The notes below the pieces were generated by a model, which worked only from the letters and a program-made list of their open reading frames with translations, searched no databases and was not told where the DNA came from. Of a stretch of DNA of 64,000 nt, positions 25,657-33,650 are shown in pieces; within the stretch, counting starts at the first letter, position 1; the number at the start of each line of letters is the position of its first letter. Both the position numbers and the translations under genes were made by a program. Source of the stretch: DATBIO01 sp036556965 (GTDB lineage: Bacteria; Acidobacteriota; Vicinamibacteria; Fen-336); the NCBI GenBank assembly GCA_036556965.1, contig DATBIO010000272.1, positions 1-64,000 of the forward strand. The letters are read 5' to 3'.

Positions 25657-26703
25657 CTACGGCTGCCCGCGCGCGGGCGGGGCGGCGGGCGCTTTGAACA
25701 GCGTGGCGGCGGCCGCCGCCGGGAGCGGCCGCGCGAGGGCGGCGAACCAGGTGTCGGCCATGATCTCGTAGCCGCGGTCGTTGGGGTGGACGTGGTCCTC
25801 GATCACGGTGCCGATGTCGCCGCCGCTGGCCTGCACCAGGGCCGCGTTGATGTCCACGAGGAGGGCGCCCTCCTCGCGGGCCATGGCCCTCAGCTCCTCG
25901 TTGCGCTCGTTCACCCAGTCCTGGCGCGACTCCGGCGTACGGAAGTCGTAGCCCACGTTGATGGGGGGGATGGTCCCCACCACGGGCAGGCTCTCCGCCG
26001 CCTTCACGTCCCGCACGATGCTGCGCACGCTCTCCAGGGTGAAGCAGGTCTCCGCCTCGTCGCAGAGGGAGTCGTTCCAGTCGTTGGTGCCGTAGAGGAC
26101 CAGGGTGTAGGCGGGCCGTCGGCGGTCCAGGCTGCCCCCGATGCGCTGGGCGCCGCGGTCGGACCGCGTGCCGCTGATGCCCTCGTCGTAGACGGTCGCG
26201 TCGCCGAAGTGGGCGGCCAGCAGGGCCTCCAGCATCACGCGGTAGCCGTCGCCGTCGCTGGACCCGTCCCCCACCGTGATGCTGTCGCCGAAGCCCATGT
26301 AGGTGTACGGGTTGTTGACCCCGATGGCCAGGGTCAGCCCCAGGAAGGCCTCCTCCGTGGCCGGCGACCGGACGGTGACCGTCACCCCCGGCACGGTCTG
26401 GTAGAAGGCGGGCAGCGTGGACATCCGCACCGAGGCGGTGTGAACGCCTTCCGGCACCCCGTTGACCACCAGGTAGCCGTTGCCCGTCGCCGAGGTCGCG
26501 CTGCGGCCGGCCACCGTGACCTCCACCCCGGGCACGCGGCCGATCTCGTCGGGGTCGGCCACGCCGTCGGCGTCCACGTCGTAGAACACGACCACGGGGA
26601 CGGGGTGCGTCGGGGTGGGGGGAGGGGGGGTCATCGGACCCTCGCCCCCGCAGGCCGTGAGGCCCAGGAGGGGCAGGAGGGCGGCGGCCCGCAGCGCGCG
26701 CAT
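25657..26703 (-). CDS. SGNH/GDSL-family hydrolase, lipoprotein
   Basis: A 348-residue surface or periplasmic esterase. Residues 1-17 are a lipoprotein signal with lipobox LTAC. A Pro-rich linker (PPPPTPTHP) is followed by VFYDVDADGVADPDE, a calcium-loop-like segment opening a small beta-sandwich (about 30-120). The SGNH blocks are GFGDSITVGDG (nucleophile Ser), LVLYGTNDWND (block III Asn) and DHVHPNDRGYE (block V Asp and His), all intact. The substrate, perhaps an acetylated polysaccharide or lipid, is unknown. The ATG at 26703 is preferred to 26718. A TATGGT -10 box overlaps the upstream ATG and lies ten nt before 26703, and the lipoprotein signal begins there. Confidence 0.85.
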   Translation of the reverse strand: MRALRAAALLPLLGLTACGGEGPMTPPPPTPTHPVPVVVFYDVDADGVADPDEIGRVPGVEVTVAGRSATSATGNGYLVVNGVPEGVHTASVRMSTLPAFYQTVPGVTVTVRSPATEEAFLGLTLAIGVNNPYTYMGFGDSITVGDGSSDGDGYRVMLEALLAAHFGDATVYDEGISGTRSDRGAQRIGGSLDRRRPAYTLVLYGTNDWNDSLCDEAETCFTLESVRSIVRDVKAAESLPVVGTIPPINVGYDFRTPESRQDWVNERNEELRAMAREEGALLVDINAALVQASGGDIGTVIEDHVHPNDRGYEIMADTWFAALARPLPAAAAATLFKAPAAPPARGQP

Positions 26704-26734
26704 GCAGCCGCGGACCATAGCACGCGGTCTTGCC

Positions 26735-26764
26735 TTGCTCCAGGGACGGGGCGCGTTCTATACT
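26735..26764 (+). promoter_or_regulatory. Promoter for the second PilZ gene
   Basis: TTGCTC (26735-26740) and TATACT (26759-26764) are 18 nt apart. The predicted start near 26771 gives a leader of about 65 nt before the ATG at 26837. It is divergent from the SGNH hydrolase promoter, whose -10 box lies at 26714-26719. Confidence 0.55.
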
Positions 26765-26813
26765 CGCGCCCTCCCCGCAACCTGCGCGTTCGTGCTCCCC
26801 ACGCGAGGGGCGC

Positions 26814-26831
26814 GTGCCGCGCCGGCGGCAC
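26814..26831 (+). promoter_or_regulatory. Leader hairpin just before the PilZ start codon
   Basis: GTGCCGC-GCCG-GCGGCAC is a 7-bp perfect stem with a 4-nt loop. It ends five nt before the ATG at 26837, where a ribosome-binding site would normally lie, and no other Shine-Dalgarno sequence is visible. It could restrict translation of this gene. Confidence 0.4.
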
Positions 26832-26836
26832 GAGAC

Positions 26837-27175
26837 ATGAGCGAGACGGGAACACAGCGCGGCAACCGCCGTTTGTCGGCGCGGCGCGCCTGCCGCCTGA
26901 CCGTCCGCTACAAGGCGGAAGGCGGCTGGCATCCCGCCACGGCCATGGACCTCTCGCAGAAGGGCTGCCGCCTGCGCGTGGGCGAGGACCTGGCGCGGGG
27001 CGGCGACCTCACGGTGGCCTTCGAGGCGCCCATCTCGGACCAGCAGACGGCCATCGAGGTGGCGGTTCCCGGCACCGTCATCTGGTCGCGGCGGGAAGGG
27101 CTCTCCTACCAGGCGGGCGTGCTCTTCAGCACCGTGCCCGACGCCCTCAACGAGATCCTCGGCTCTCTCGGCTAG
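26837..27175 (+). CDS. PilZ-domain protein
   Basis: A 112-residue PilZ protein with both cyclic di-GMP signatures: RRACR (the RxxxR motif, residues about 16-20) and DLSQKGCRL (the D/NxSxxG motif, residues about 38-46). It consists of essentially one domain and is expected to act as an adaptor that changes a partner on binding cyclic di-GMP. The GGDEF/EAL protein at 43423-47478 could supply or remove that signal. It sits alone between the SGNH hydrolase promoter and the M23 peptidase gene. Confidence 0.8.
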   Translation: MSETGTQRGNRRLSARRACRLTVRYKAEGGWHPATAMDLSQKGCRLRVGEDLARGGDLTVAFEAPISDQQTAIEVAVPGTVIWSRREGLSYQAGVLFSTVPDALNEILGSLG

Positions 27176-27248
27176 GCCGGCCACCCGCCCGCCCCGGCGA
27201 AGGTAAGATTCCCGGCGTCTCACCATCCCCGATCGGAGGACGCCGAGC

Positions 27249-28688
27249 GTGTACTACCGCAGCCGGGCCAGGGTCGGCCCCCGCTTCTCCCGCACCTACA
27301 CCTTCACCCTCGTCCTGCTGGCCCTCGCGGTGGCGGGAGGCCTGTACGTGACCGTGCGCATGGTCTTCGCGGGCCGGCCGCGCATCGGCCTCAGCGCCCC
27401 CTTCGACGTGGTCGGCCGCAACCGCCCGCTGGTGGTGGAGGTGAACGACCATGCCCACGGCCTGAGCTGGGTCAGGGTGGCCGTGGAGCAGGGCAACGCC
27501 CGGCACGTGGTGTACGAGGAGTCGTTCGCCTCCCCGCGGCCGCAGGTCCAGGTGCGCTGGGTGCCGGGGGAGGAGAAGCGGTTCCGCCTGCAGGACGGCA
27601 TGGGACGGGTGGTGGCGGAGGCGCGCAACAAGTCCTGGGGCAACTTCTTCCGCGGCAAGACGGCCGCCTTCCAGAAGGACTTCACCGCCCAGCTGGTGCC
27701 CCCGCGGGTGGAGGTCCTCACCGCGCAGCACTACGTGAACCAGGGCGGCTGCGACATGGTGGTGTACAAGGTCACGCCCGCGGACGCGGAGAGCGGCGTG
27801 CTCGCGGGCGAGCGCTTCTTCCCCGGCCATCCCATGCCCGGCGCGCCGCCCGGGGTGCACTTCGCCGTCTTCGCCTACCCCTACGACGCCGGCCCCGACC
27901 TGCCGATACGCCTGCGCGCACGGGACAAGGCGGAGAACGAGGTGCTCGCCGGCTTCACCCTCAAGGTCTTCCCGAAGACGTTCCGGAACCGCGAGATCCC
28001 GCTCCACGAGGCCTTCCTCAACAAGGTGGTGCCCGAGATCGTGAGCCAGGCCGATCTCCGCGACCAGGGCGACCTGCTGAAGAACTACCTCCAGATCAAC
28101 CGCGACCTGCGCCAGAAGAACAACGCGGACCTGGCGGCGCTGACCCAGCGCAGCCGGCCCCAGTTCCTCTGGAGCGAGCCCTTCAAGCAGCTGGGCAGCT
28201 CCCAGGTGGAGGCGCAGTTCGCCGACCATCGGACGTACCTCTACAAGGGCGAGGCGGTGGACATCCAGGACCACCTCGGGTTCGACCTGGCCACCACCGC
28301 CAACGCCCCCGTCACCGCCTCCAACGCGGGCGTGGTGGTGCTCGCGGAGTACTTCGGCATCTACGGCAACACCGTGGTCATCGACCACGGGTACGGGCTG
28401 ATGTCGCTCTACGGCCACCTCAGCTCGTTCGGGGTGAAGGAGGGCGACACCGTCACGCGCGGGCAGGCCCTCGGCCGCAGCGGGGCCACCGGCCTGGCCG
28501 GCGGCGACCACCTGCACTTCTCGATGCTGCTCCGCGACGTGCAGGTGGACCCGCGCGAGTGGTGGGACCCGCACTGGATCGAGGACCGGGTGGCGGCCAA
28601 GCTGCGGCAGTTCGGCAGCGGCGCCGGCCCGGGCAAGGCGCCGGCACCCTCGCCCCCGCCCGCCGGCCGCCGGCGGCCGGCGCGCTGA
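27249..28688 (+). CDS. M23-family peptidoglycan endopeptidase
   Basis: A 479-residue protein with an N-terminal membrane helix (about 17-40) holding it in the inner membrane facing the periplasm. A long N-terminal region of beta character (45-330) is followed by the LytM/M23 domain. The zinc ligands are His342 and Asp346 (DHLGFD), with His390 (LYGHLS) and the HLH pair 421-423. All are present, so an active cell-wall peptide hydrolase is expected rather than a degenerate regulator. The C-terminal tail (SGAGPGKAPAPSPPPAG) is disordered. The GTG 27249 has GGAGGA about nine nt upstream. A TAAGAT -10-like box occurs near 27202. Confidence 0.85.
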   Translation: MYYRSRARVGPRFSRTYTFTLVLLALAVAGGLYVTVRMVFAGRPRIGLSAPFDVVGRNRPLVVEVNDHAHGLSWVRVAVEQGNARHVVYEESFASPRPQVQVRWVPGEEKRFRLQDGMGRVVAEARNKSWGNFFRGKTAAFQKDFTAQLVPPRVEVLTAQHYVNQGGCDMVVYKVTPADAESGVLAGERFFPGHPMPGAPPGVHFAVFAYPYDAGPDLPIRLRARDKAENEVLAGFTLKVFPKTFRNREIPLHEAFLNKVVPEIVSQADLRDQGDLLKNYLQINRDLRQKNNADLAALTQRSRPQFLWSEPFKQLGSSQVEAQFADHRTYLYKGEAVDIQDHLGFDLATTANAPVTASNAGVVVLAEYFGIYGNTVVIDHGYGLMSLYGHLSSFGVKEGDTVTRGQALGRSGATGLAGGDHLHFSMLLRDVQVDPREWWDPHWIEDRVAAKLRQFGSGAGPGKAPAPSPPPAGRRRPAR

Positions 28689-28694
28689 CCGCGG

Positions 28695-30170
28695 CTAGCG
28701 CACCCGCGGCCAGCGCGAGCTGTGGCGCTGGAAGTGGGTGGCGCGGCCGTCGGCGCCCATCACGAACACGATCTCCTCGGCCAGGCTGTCGTCCTTGCGC
28801 ACGCGGCGGAAGGTGTGCTCGCCGGTCCGGCGGAGCCGCGTCATCTCCTTCACCGGCTCCATGGAGGGCAGGTCGATGACGGCGAGCCCGTCCTCCCAGG
28901 GCAGGACCGCGATCTCGCCGCCCCAGGGCGCCACGCTGTAGGCGCCGACGTAGGGGCGCAGGGCGGGGTCCGGCGCCTTTCCCTTGCCGGGCTCCTTCAC
29001 CGCCGCCTTCACCGCGGGGGCCACGATGTCGTAGAGGCGCTGGGCCCAGGCGGCGGCGGCCACGCCCTGCGCGTTGGCCATGAACACGGTGGCGATGCGG
29101 TCCTCGGGACGCATGAGGAGCTGCGTCCGATACCCCGGACAGCTGCCGCCATGGCCCACGAACACCTTGTCGTCCCGGCGCGCCACCCAGAAGCCGAGGC
29201 CCCACGTCGTCTCGAAGTCCGGCTCCACCCAGTGGATCCGGTGCATCTCGCGCAGGGTGGTCGCCTTCAGCACCTCGGTCCCGCCCCGCGCCAGGAGGCG
29301 GAACTGCCAGGAGGCGAAGCGCGCGAGGTCGAGAGGGGTGGAGGCGAAGCCCGCCGCGGGCCCGATGGCGCCCGCGGTGAAGAAGGCGAGGGGGGCGCGC
29401 CGTCCCTCGCGGTCGGGGGCGGCGTAGCCCACGGCCAGCCGCTTTCCGCGCTCGCCCGCCGGCATCTGCGTGGTGGTGCTGTCCATGGCCAGCGGGTCGA
29501 GGATGGCGCGCTTCACGTACGCGTCGTAGGGGACGCCCGCCGCCGCCGCCGCCACTTCGCCGGCCAGGGCGATGCCGAGGTTGGAGTACTGGTAGTGCGT
29601 GGCGGGCGCGTAGAGGGCCTCCTGCTTCCGGACCGTCTCCATGAGCTGGGCGCGGGTGGGGAAGGGCCACGTCGGGTCGGACCAGTAGGGGTAGTCCGAC
29701 TCCCGCGGCAGCCCGGAGGCATGGGTGAGGAGGCCCTCGACGGTGACGTCGCCCTCGCCCTCGGTGCGCTTCAGCCCGAACCACGGCAGGTGGCGGCCGA
29801 CGGGGTCGTCGAGGCGGAGCCGGCCCGCGTCGCGCTGCTGCATCACCGCCACGCTGGTGAAGAGCTTGGAGATGGAGCAGATGCTGTAGATGGTGTCCGC
29901 GGTGGCCTCCCGCTTCGCCTCGCGGTCGGCGTAGCCGAAGCCGCCGCTCCAGAGCACTTCCTGGTCGTGCACGATGGCGGCGGAGACGCCAGGGATGCCC
30001 TCGTAGGCCCGCTGGCCCTCGAGCCAGGTGCGCGCCAGCTCGAGAGCGGTCTGGACGCGCGGGTCGTCGCGGACGGCGGCGGGCGGGGGGGCATCGGCGG
30101 CGGGCGGGGGGGCATCGGCGGCCGCGGCGGGGGCGGCGGCCAGGGTGAGTCCGAGCAGGAGCGCGCGCAC
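28695..30170 (-). CDS. Beta-lactamase-like serine hydrolase (class C/PBP-like, periplasmic)
   Basis: A 491-residue exported serine hydrolase of the beta-lactamase/esterase fold. The signal peptide ends around residue 18 and is followed by a short duplicated ADAPPPA stretch. Active-site motifs are Ser99-Ile-Ser-Lys102 (CSISKLF), Tyr195-Ser-Asn197 and His340-Gly-Gly342. A C-terminal beta domain of about 100 residues (PYVGAYSVAPWGGE onward) resembles those of D-aminopeptidase and EstB-type relatives. Likely an esterase or D-amino peptidase rather than a resistance enzyme, which is inferred. The GTG at 30170 is fixed by AGGAGG four nt upstream and by the signal peptide. It begins 8 nt after the S9 peptidase stop, so they form an operon. 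Confidence 0.85.
   Translation of the reverse strand: MRALLLGLTLAAAPAAAADAPPPAADAPPPAAVRDDPRVQTALELARTWLEGQRAYEGIPGVSAAIVHDQEVLWSGGFGYADREAKREATADTIYSICSISKLFTSVAVMQQRDAGRLRLDDPVGRHLPWFGLKRTEGEGDVTVEGLLTHASGLPRESDYPYWSDPTWPFPTRAQLMETVRKQEALYAPATHYQYSNLGIALAGEVAAAAAGVPYDAYVKRAILDPLAMDSTTTQMPAGERGKRLAVGYAAPDREGRRAPLAFFTAGAIGPAAGFASTPLDLARFASWQFRLLARGGTEVLKATTLREMHRIHWVEPDFETTWGLGFWVARRDDKVFVGHGGSCPGYRTQLLMRPEDRIATVFMANAQGVAAAAWAQRLYDIVAPAVKAAVKEPGKGKAPDPALRPYVGAYSVAPWGGEIAVLPWEDGLAVIDLPSMEPVKEMTRLRRTGEHTFRRVRKDDSLAEEIVFVMGADGRATHFQRHSSRWPRVR
30077..30118. repeat. Perfect 21-bp tandem duplication inside the serine hydrolase gene
   Basis: Two identical 21-bp units (30077-30097 and 30098-30118), each holding a run of seven G, encode the duplicated seven-residue ADAPPPA linker just after the signal peptide. 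The G-runs and direct repeat make it prone to slippage, and unit gain or loss keeps the frame. Confidence 0.85.
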
Positions 30171-30178
30171 GTTTCCTC

Positions 30179-32197
30179 CTAGGAGAGCCAGCGGGCGAGC
30201 CACCCCAGCACTTCCCCGTACCAGTGGCGGGAGTTCTGGGGCTTCAGGATCCAGTGGTTCTCGTCCGGGTAGTAGACGAGGCGTGCGGGCACGCCCTTGG
30301 CCTTGAGCACCCCGTAGAGCTCCAGGCCCTGGGTCACGGGCACGCGGTAGTCGCGCTCGCCGTGCAGGACCAGCATGGGCGTCCGGAAGCCGGCCGCGTA
30401 GCGGTTGGGGCTCCACCTCTCCACGTTGGCGAGGTTGGTGAAGGGGTAGCCGCCGTAGGAATGCTGGCGGCCGAAGCTGGTGTCGGAGGCGGACTGCCCG
30501 AGCAGGCTGTACACGCCGGCGTGGCTGACCAGCGCCTTGAAGCGGTCGGTATGGCCGGCGATCCAGTTCACGAGGAAGCCGCCGTAGGAGCCGCCGGCGG
30601 CGGCCATGCGCGCGGGGTCCACCGAGCCCTCCGCGATCAAGGCGTCCGTGGCCTTCATCACGTCCTCGAAGGGCTTGTCGGGGTGGGCGCCCAGGATGCT
30701 CTCCACCCAGGCCTGACCGAAGCTGGAGGAGCCGTGGAAGTTGACCATGGGCACCACGTAGCCGGGGGCGGCGAAGACCAGGGGGTTCCAGCGGAAGTGG
30801 AAGGTGTCGCCGAACGTGCCCACCGGCCCGCCGTGGACCAGGTGGACGAGCGGGTACTTCGTGCCCTTGCGGAAGCCGGGCGGGTAGGCCACGAACATCT
30901 GCACCTCGTCCCCGCCCGCGCCGCGGAAGGTCTTCTCCTCCACGGGGCCGATGGCCAGCCCCGCCATCAGCGCGTCGTTCACGCGCGTGAGCGCGCGCGG
31001 GGAGGTGCCGTCGAGCTTCACCGCCCACAGCTCGGGCGGGTGGGTGAGGTCCTGGCGCTGGAACACCACCTCGCCCTGGGGTGTGACCTCCGCGCCGGCC
31101 ACCGTGCCCCCGCGGTGGACGAGGCGCAGCGGCCCACCGGAGGCGGGCACGGCGTAGACGTTCGTGCGCCCGCGGACCTCGGCCAGGACCACCAGGGACC
31201 TGCCGTCGGCCGTCCACGCCCAGTGGCCGGCGGACGCGTCGAGGGCCGGGGCCTCGGTCAGGGTGGTGGTGGCGCCCGTGGCCAGCTCCATCACCGCCAG
31301 CCGCGTGTAGTCGGGCCAGCCCTCGGCCTTGCGCTGGAGACCGTAGGCGATGTGCCCGCCGTCGGGGCTGAACCGGGGATCCTCGTCGTCGGCGGGGTTG
31401 CCCGCGGTCAGGTTCCGCGCCTCGCCCCCCGTCGCCGGCACCAGGAAGAGGTCGGAGTTGAGGGCGGGGTAGGGCTCGGCCGTGCTGTTGGCGGCGAAGA
31501 CGATCGCGCTCCCGTCCGGGGCGATGCTGAAGGAGCCCGCGCCGCCCTGCAGCCCGAAGTAGCGCCGGGAGCCGGGGAGCAGGTCGGTGACCTTGCGCGA
31601 GGACACGTCCACCACGAAGAGGTGCGGGTACTCGCCCGCGCCGAGCCACCGGTCCCAGAAGCGGAAGAGCCGATTCTCCGTGGCCACCGCCTTGACCTTG
31701 TTCTTCTCCCGCGCCTCCAGCTCCTTCTTCGTGGCCTCGATGGTCTCGGCGCCGGCGATGACGTGGGAGACGAAGGCGATGCGCGCGCCGTCGGGGAACC
31801 AGGCGGGGTCCGACACGTCACGCGGCATCTCGGTGACGCGCTCGGCCTCGCCCCCGTCCACGGCCAGGACGTACAGCTGGGCCGCGGGGTCGCCGTCACG
31901 CTTGGAGACGAAGGCCAGGCGGCGCCCGTCGGGGCTCCAGGCGGGCGAGCCGTCGGAGGCCTTGTTGAAGGTCAGGCGGCGGGCGGGCCCCCCGGCCGTG
32001 GGCACCAGCCACAGGTCCGCGTTGCCGCGGTTCTCCTCCATGTCGTACGTGGTCACGCCGTAGGCCGCCCACCGGCCGTCGGGAGAGACGGCGGGGGTGC
32101 CCACGCGCTGGATCTGCCAGAGCACGTCGGCGGTGAGCGGCTTGCCCTCGGCGGGCGCCGCGGCTTGCGCGAGCACGAGCAGGGCGGCAGCGATCAT
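30179..32197 (-). CDS. S9-family prolyl oligopeptidase-like peptidase, secreted
   Basis: A 672-residue exported serine peptidase. The signal peptide (about 1-19) precedes a seven-bladed propeller built from WD40-like PD40 repeats (for example PAVSPDGRWAAYGV, PAWSPDGRRLAFVSKRDGD, PRFSPDGGHIAYGL). The C-terminal catalytic domain has Ser537 (GGSYGGF), Asp616 (GERDYRVP) and His648 (DENHWIL). It resembles dipeptidyl or acyl-peptidases used to degrade oligopeptides in the periplasm. GGAGGAGG precedes the ATG by seven nt. The serine hydrolase follows 8 nt downstream. Confidence 0.9.
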   Translation of the reverse strand: MIAAALLVLAQAAAPAEGKPLTADVLWQIQRVGTPAVSPDGRWAAYGVTTYDMEENRGNADLWLVPTAGGPARRLTFNKASDGSPAWSPDGRRLAFVSKRDGDPAAQLYVLAVDGGEAERVTEMPRDVSDPAWFPDGARIAFVSHVIAGAETIEATKKELEAREKNKVKAVATENRLFRFWDRWLGAGEYPHLFVVDVSSRKVTDLLPGSRRYFGLQGGAGSFSIAPDGSAIVFAANSTAEPYPALNSDLFLVPATGGEARNLTAGNPADDEDPRFSPDGGHIAYGLQRKAEGWPDYTRLAVMELATGATTTLTEAPALDASAGHWAWTADGRSLVVLAEVRGRTNVYAVPASGGPLRLVHRGGTVAGAEVTPQGEVVFQRQDLTHPPELWAVKLDGTSPRALTRVNDALMAGLAIGPVEEKTFRGAGGDEVQMFVAYPPGFRKGTKYPLVHLVHGGPVGTFGDTFHFRWNPLVFAAPGYVVPMVNFHGSSSFGQAWVESILGAHPDKPFEDVMKATDALIAEGSVDPARMAAAGGSYGGFLVNWIAGHTDRFKALVSHAGVYSLLGQSASDTSFGRQHSYGGYPFTNLANVERWSPNRYAAGFRTPMLVLHGERDYRVPVTQGLELYGVLKAKGVPARLVYYPDENHWILKPQNSRHWYGEVLGWLARWLS

Positions 32198-32242
32198 CGG
32201 GCCTCCTCCCGGCGGGGGTCCTGGCCGTTCACGCCGCGGCGA

Positions 32243-32719
32243 TCAGGGGCGGGGGGCCCCGGCGGCGGCGATGCACTCGATCTCCACGCGCGCGCCGAGG
32301 ACGAGGCCCCCGACGCCCAGGGCGCTGCGCGCCGGCTTGTTGCGCGGGAAGTACTCGCGGTAGACGCGGTTCATGGCCTCCCACTCCGCGACGTCCGCCA
32401 GCATGACCGTGCACTTCACCACGCGCTCCAGCGAGGACCCGTTCTCCTCGAGCACGCGCTTGATGTTCTCGAGCGTCTGCCGCGTCTCGCCCTCGATGCC
32501 CCCCGGCGCCAGCTCCCGGCGGCCGGGCAGCACGCCCAGCGCCCCGGAGAGGAAGAGGAGATCGCCCACGCGGACGGCCTCGGAGTACGGCGGGTTGGCG
32601 GCCGCCCGCGCGGGGGACGTGAGGTAGGCCACCTCCGGCGGGGCGCGGCGCGAGGCACAGGCGACGGTGGCCATGAGCGCGGCCAGGGCCGCGAGCCGCC
32701 TGGGAGTCCCCCCGAGCAC
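32243..32719 (-). CDS. RidA-family protein with a lipoprotein signal
   Basis: A 158-residue protein whose C-terminal 120 residues are a complete Rid/YjgF domain (YSEAVRVGDLLFLSGALG, TRQTLENIKRVLEENGSS, RSALGVGGLVLGARVEIECIA), including the Arg that in RidA contacts the imine substrate. RidA hydrolyses reactive enamines made by PLP enzymes. Unusually, the N-terminus here is a lipoprotein signal (LAALAALMATVACAS, lipobox VAC), placing it outside the cytosol. I chose GTG 32719 over ATG 32755/32731, because TATGCT (32727-32732) lies seven nt before it and overlaps the second ATG. It sits downstream of the FAAL-dehydratase operon but has its own promoter. Confidence 0.75.
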   Translation of the reverse strand: MLGGTPRRLAALAALMATVACASRRAPPEVAYLTSPARAAANPPYSEAVRVGDLLFLSGALGVLPGRRELAPGGIEGETRQTLENIKRVLEENGSSLERVVKCTVMLADVAEWEAMNRVYREYFPRNKPARSALGVGGLVLGARVEIECIAAAGAPRP

Positions 32720-32771
32720 GGCCCCAAGCATATCGAAGGCGGGGCGGTGGGGCACGGGCGCCGCGACGTCC

Positions 32772-33650
32772 TCAGCGCCGGCGCCGCCACCGCGCGAGGA
32801 CGCGCCGGAAGTCGTCGGGGAGCGGGCTCTCCACGCGCACGACGCCCTCGCCCCCCGGCGGGCGGAAGCCGAGGACGGCCGCGTGCAGCATCTGGCGCGG
32901 GGCGGCCGGGCCCTTCTCCGGACCGTAGACCGCGTCGCCGACCACGGGCAGCCCCACGTGCGCGAGGTGCACGCGGATCTGGTGCTGGCGCCCGGTGGCG
33001 AGCTGGACCTCGAGCAGGGCGCCCTCCGCGAACCGCTCGCGCACGCGCCAGCGCGTGAGGGCGGCGTGGGCGCCCTCGCCCGCGCGGGCCACCCGGCGGC
33101 GGCCGGCCACGTAGGCGTCGGCCAGGGGCAGGTCCACCTCGCCCTGCTCCGCGCGTGGACGGCCGGAGACGAGGGCCAGGTAGCGGCGCTCGACGCGGTG
33201 CGCGCGGAAGAGGGACTGCAGGTGGGCGCGCGCCTCCCGGCTCAGGGCCAGGGCCAGGGCGCCCGAGGTGTCACGGTCCAGGCGGTGGACGGGATGGACG
33301 TAGGCGCGCCGCGGCCGCAGCCGCCGCACGTACTCCTGCACCCGCCGCAGGACGGTGTCCTCGTCGCGGGCCTCCGGCGAGGAGGCCACGCTGAGCAGGC
33401 CCGCCGGCTTGTCCACCACCAGGACGTGGCCGTCCTCGTACAGCACGGGAAGGGAGAGCCGCGCGCGCGGCAGGGCGCGGCGGTTGGGGTCCCAGGCCAC
33501 GGCCGCGGAGGCGGCCACGGAGAGCCCGGGCTCCCGGGCCAGGCGGCCGTCCACCGTCACCTGGCCCTTCTCGATGACCTCGCGCGCCTTGCGCCGCGAG
33601 AGCCCGGGATGGCGGCGCACGAGGAGGACGTCGAGGCGCGTGGCGCTCAC
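32772..33650 (-). CDS. RluA-family pseudouridine synthase
   Basis: A 292-residue RNA-modifying enzyme. An N-terminal S4 RNA-binding domain (residues about 3-60, SRRKAREVIEKGQVTVDGR) precedes the pseudouridine synthase core with the catalytic Asp125 in HRLDRDTSG. YLALVSGRP and GRQHQIRVHLAHVGLPVVGD complete the family pattern. It would isomerise uridines in rRNA or tRNA, and the exact site (RluC, RluD or another) cannot be told. The GTG 33650 overlaps the stop of the upstream M90 peptidase gene (GTGA). It is the last gene of the four-gene coupled operon beginning with the ACP-FAAL-PlsC fusion. Confidence 0.85.
   Translation of the reverse strand: MSATRLDVLLVRRHPGLSRRKAREVIEKGQVTVDGRLAREPGLSVAASAAVAWDPNRRALPRARLSLPVLYEDGHVLVVDKPAGLLSVASSPEARDEDTVLRRVQEYVRRLRPRRAYVHPVHRLDRDTSGALALALSREARAHLQSLFRAHRVERRYLALVSGRPRAEQGEVDLPLADAYVAGRRRVARAGEGAHAALTRWRVRERFAEGALLEVQLATGRQHQIRVHLAHVGLPVVGDAVYGPEKGPAAPRQMLHAAVLGFRPPGGEGVVRVESPLPDDFRRVLARWRRRR

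Noticed and set aside
28695..30170. Antibiotic-resistance beta-lactamase
   Set aside because: The SxxK/YxN/HGG motifs are shared with esterases and D-aminopeptidases. The long C-terminal beta domain and the operon with a peptidase argue for a housekeeping hydrolase.
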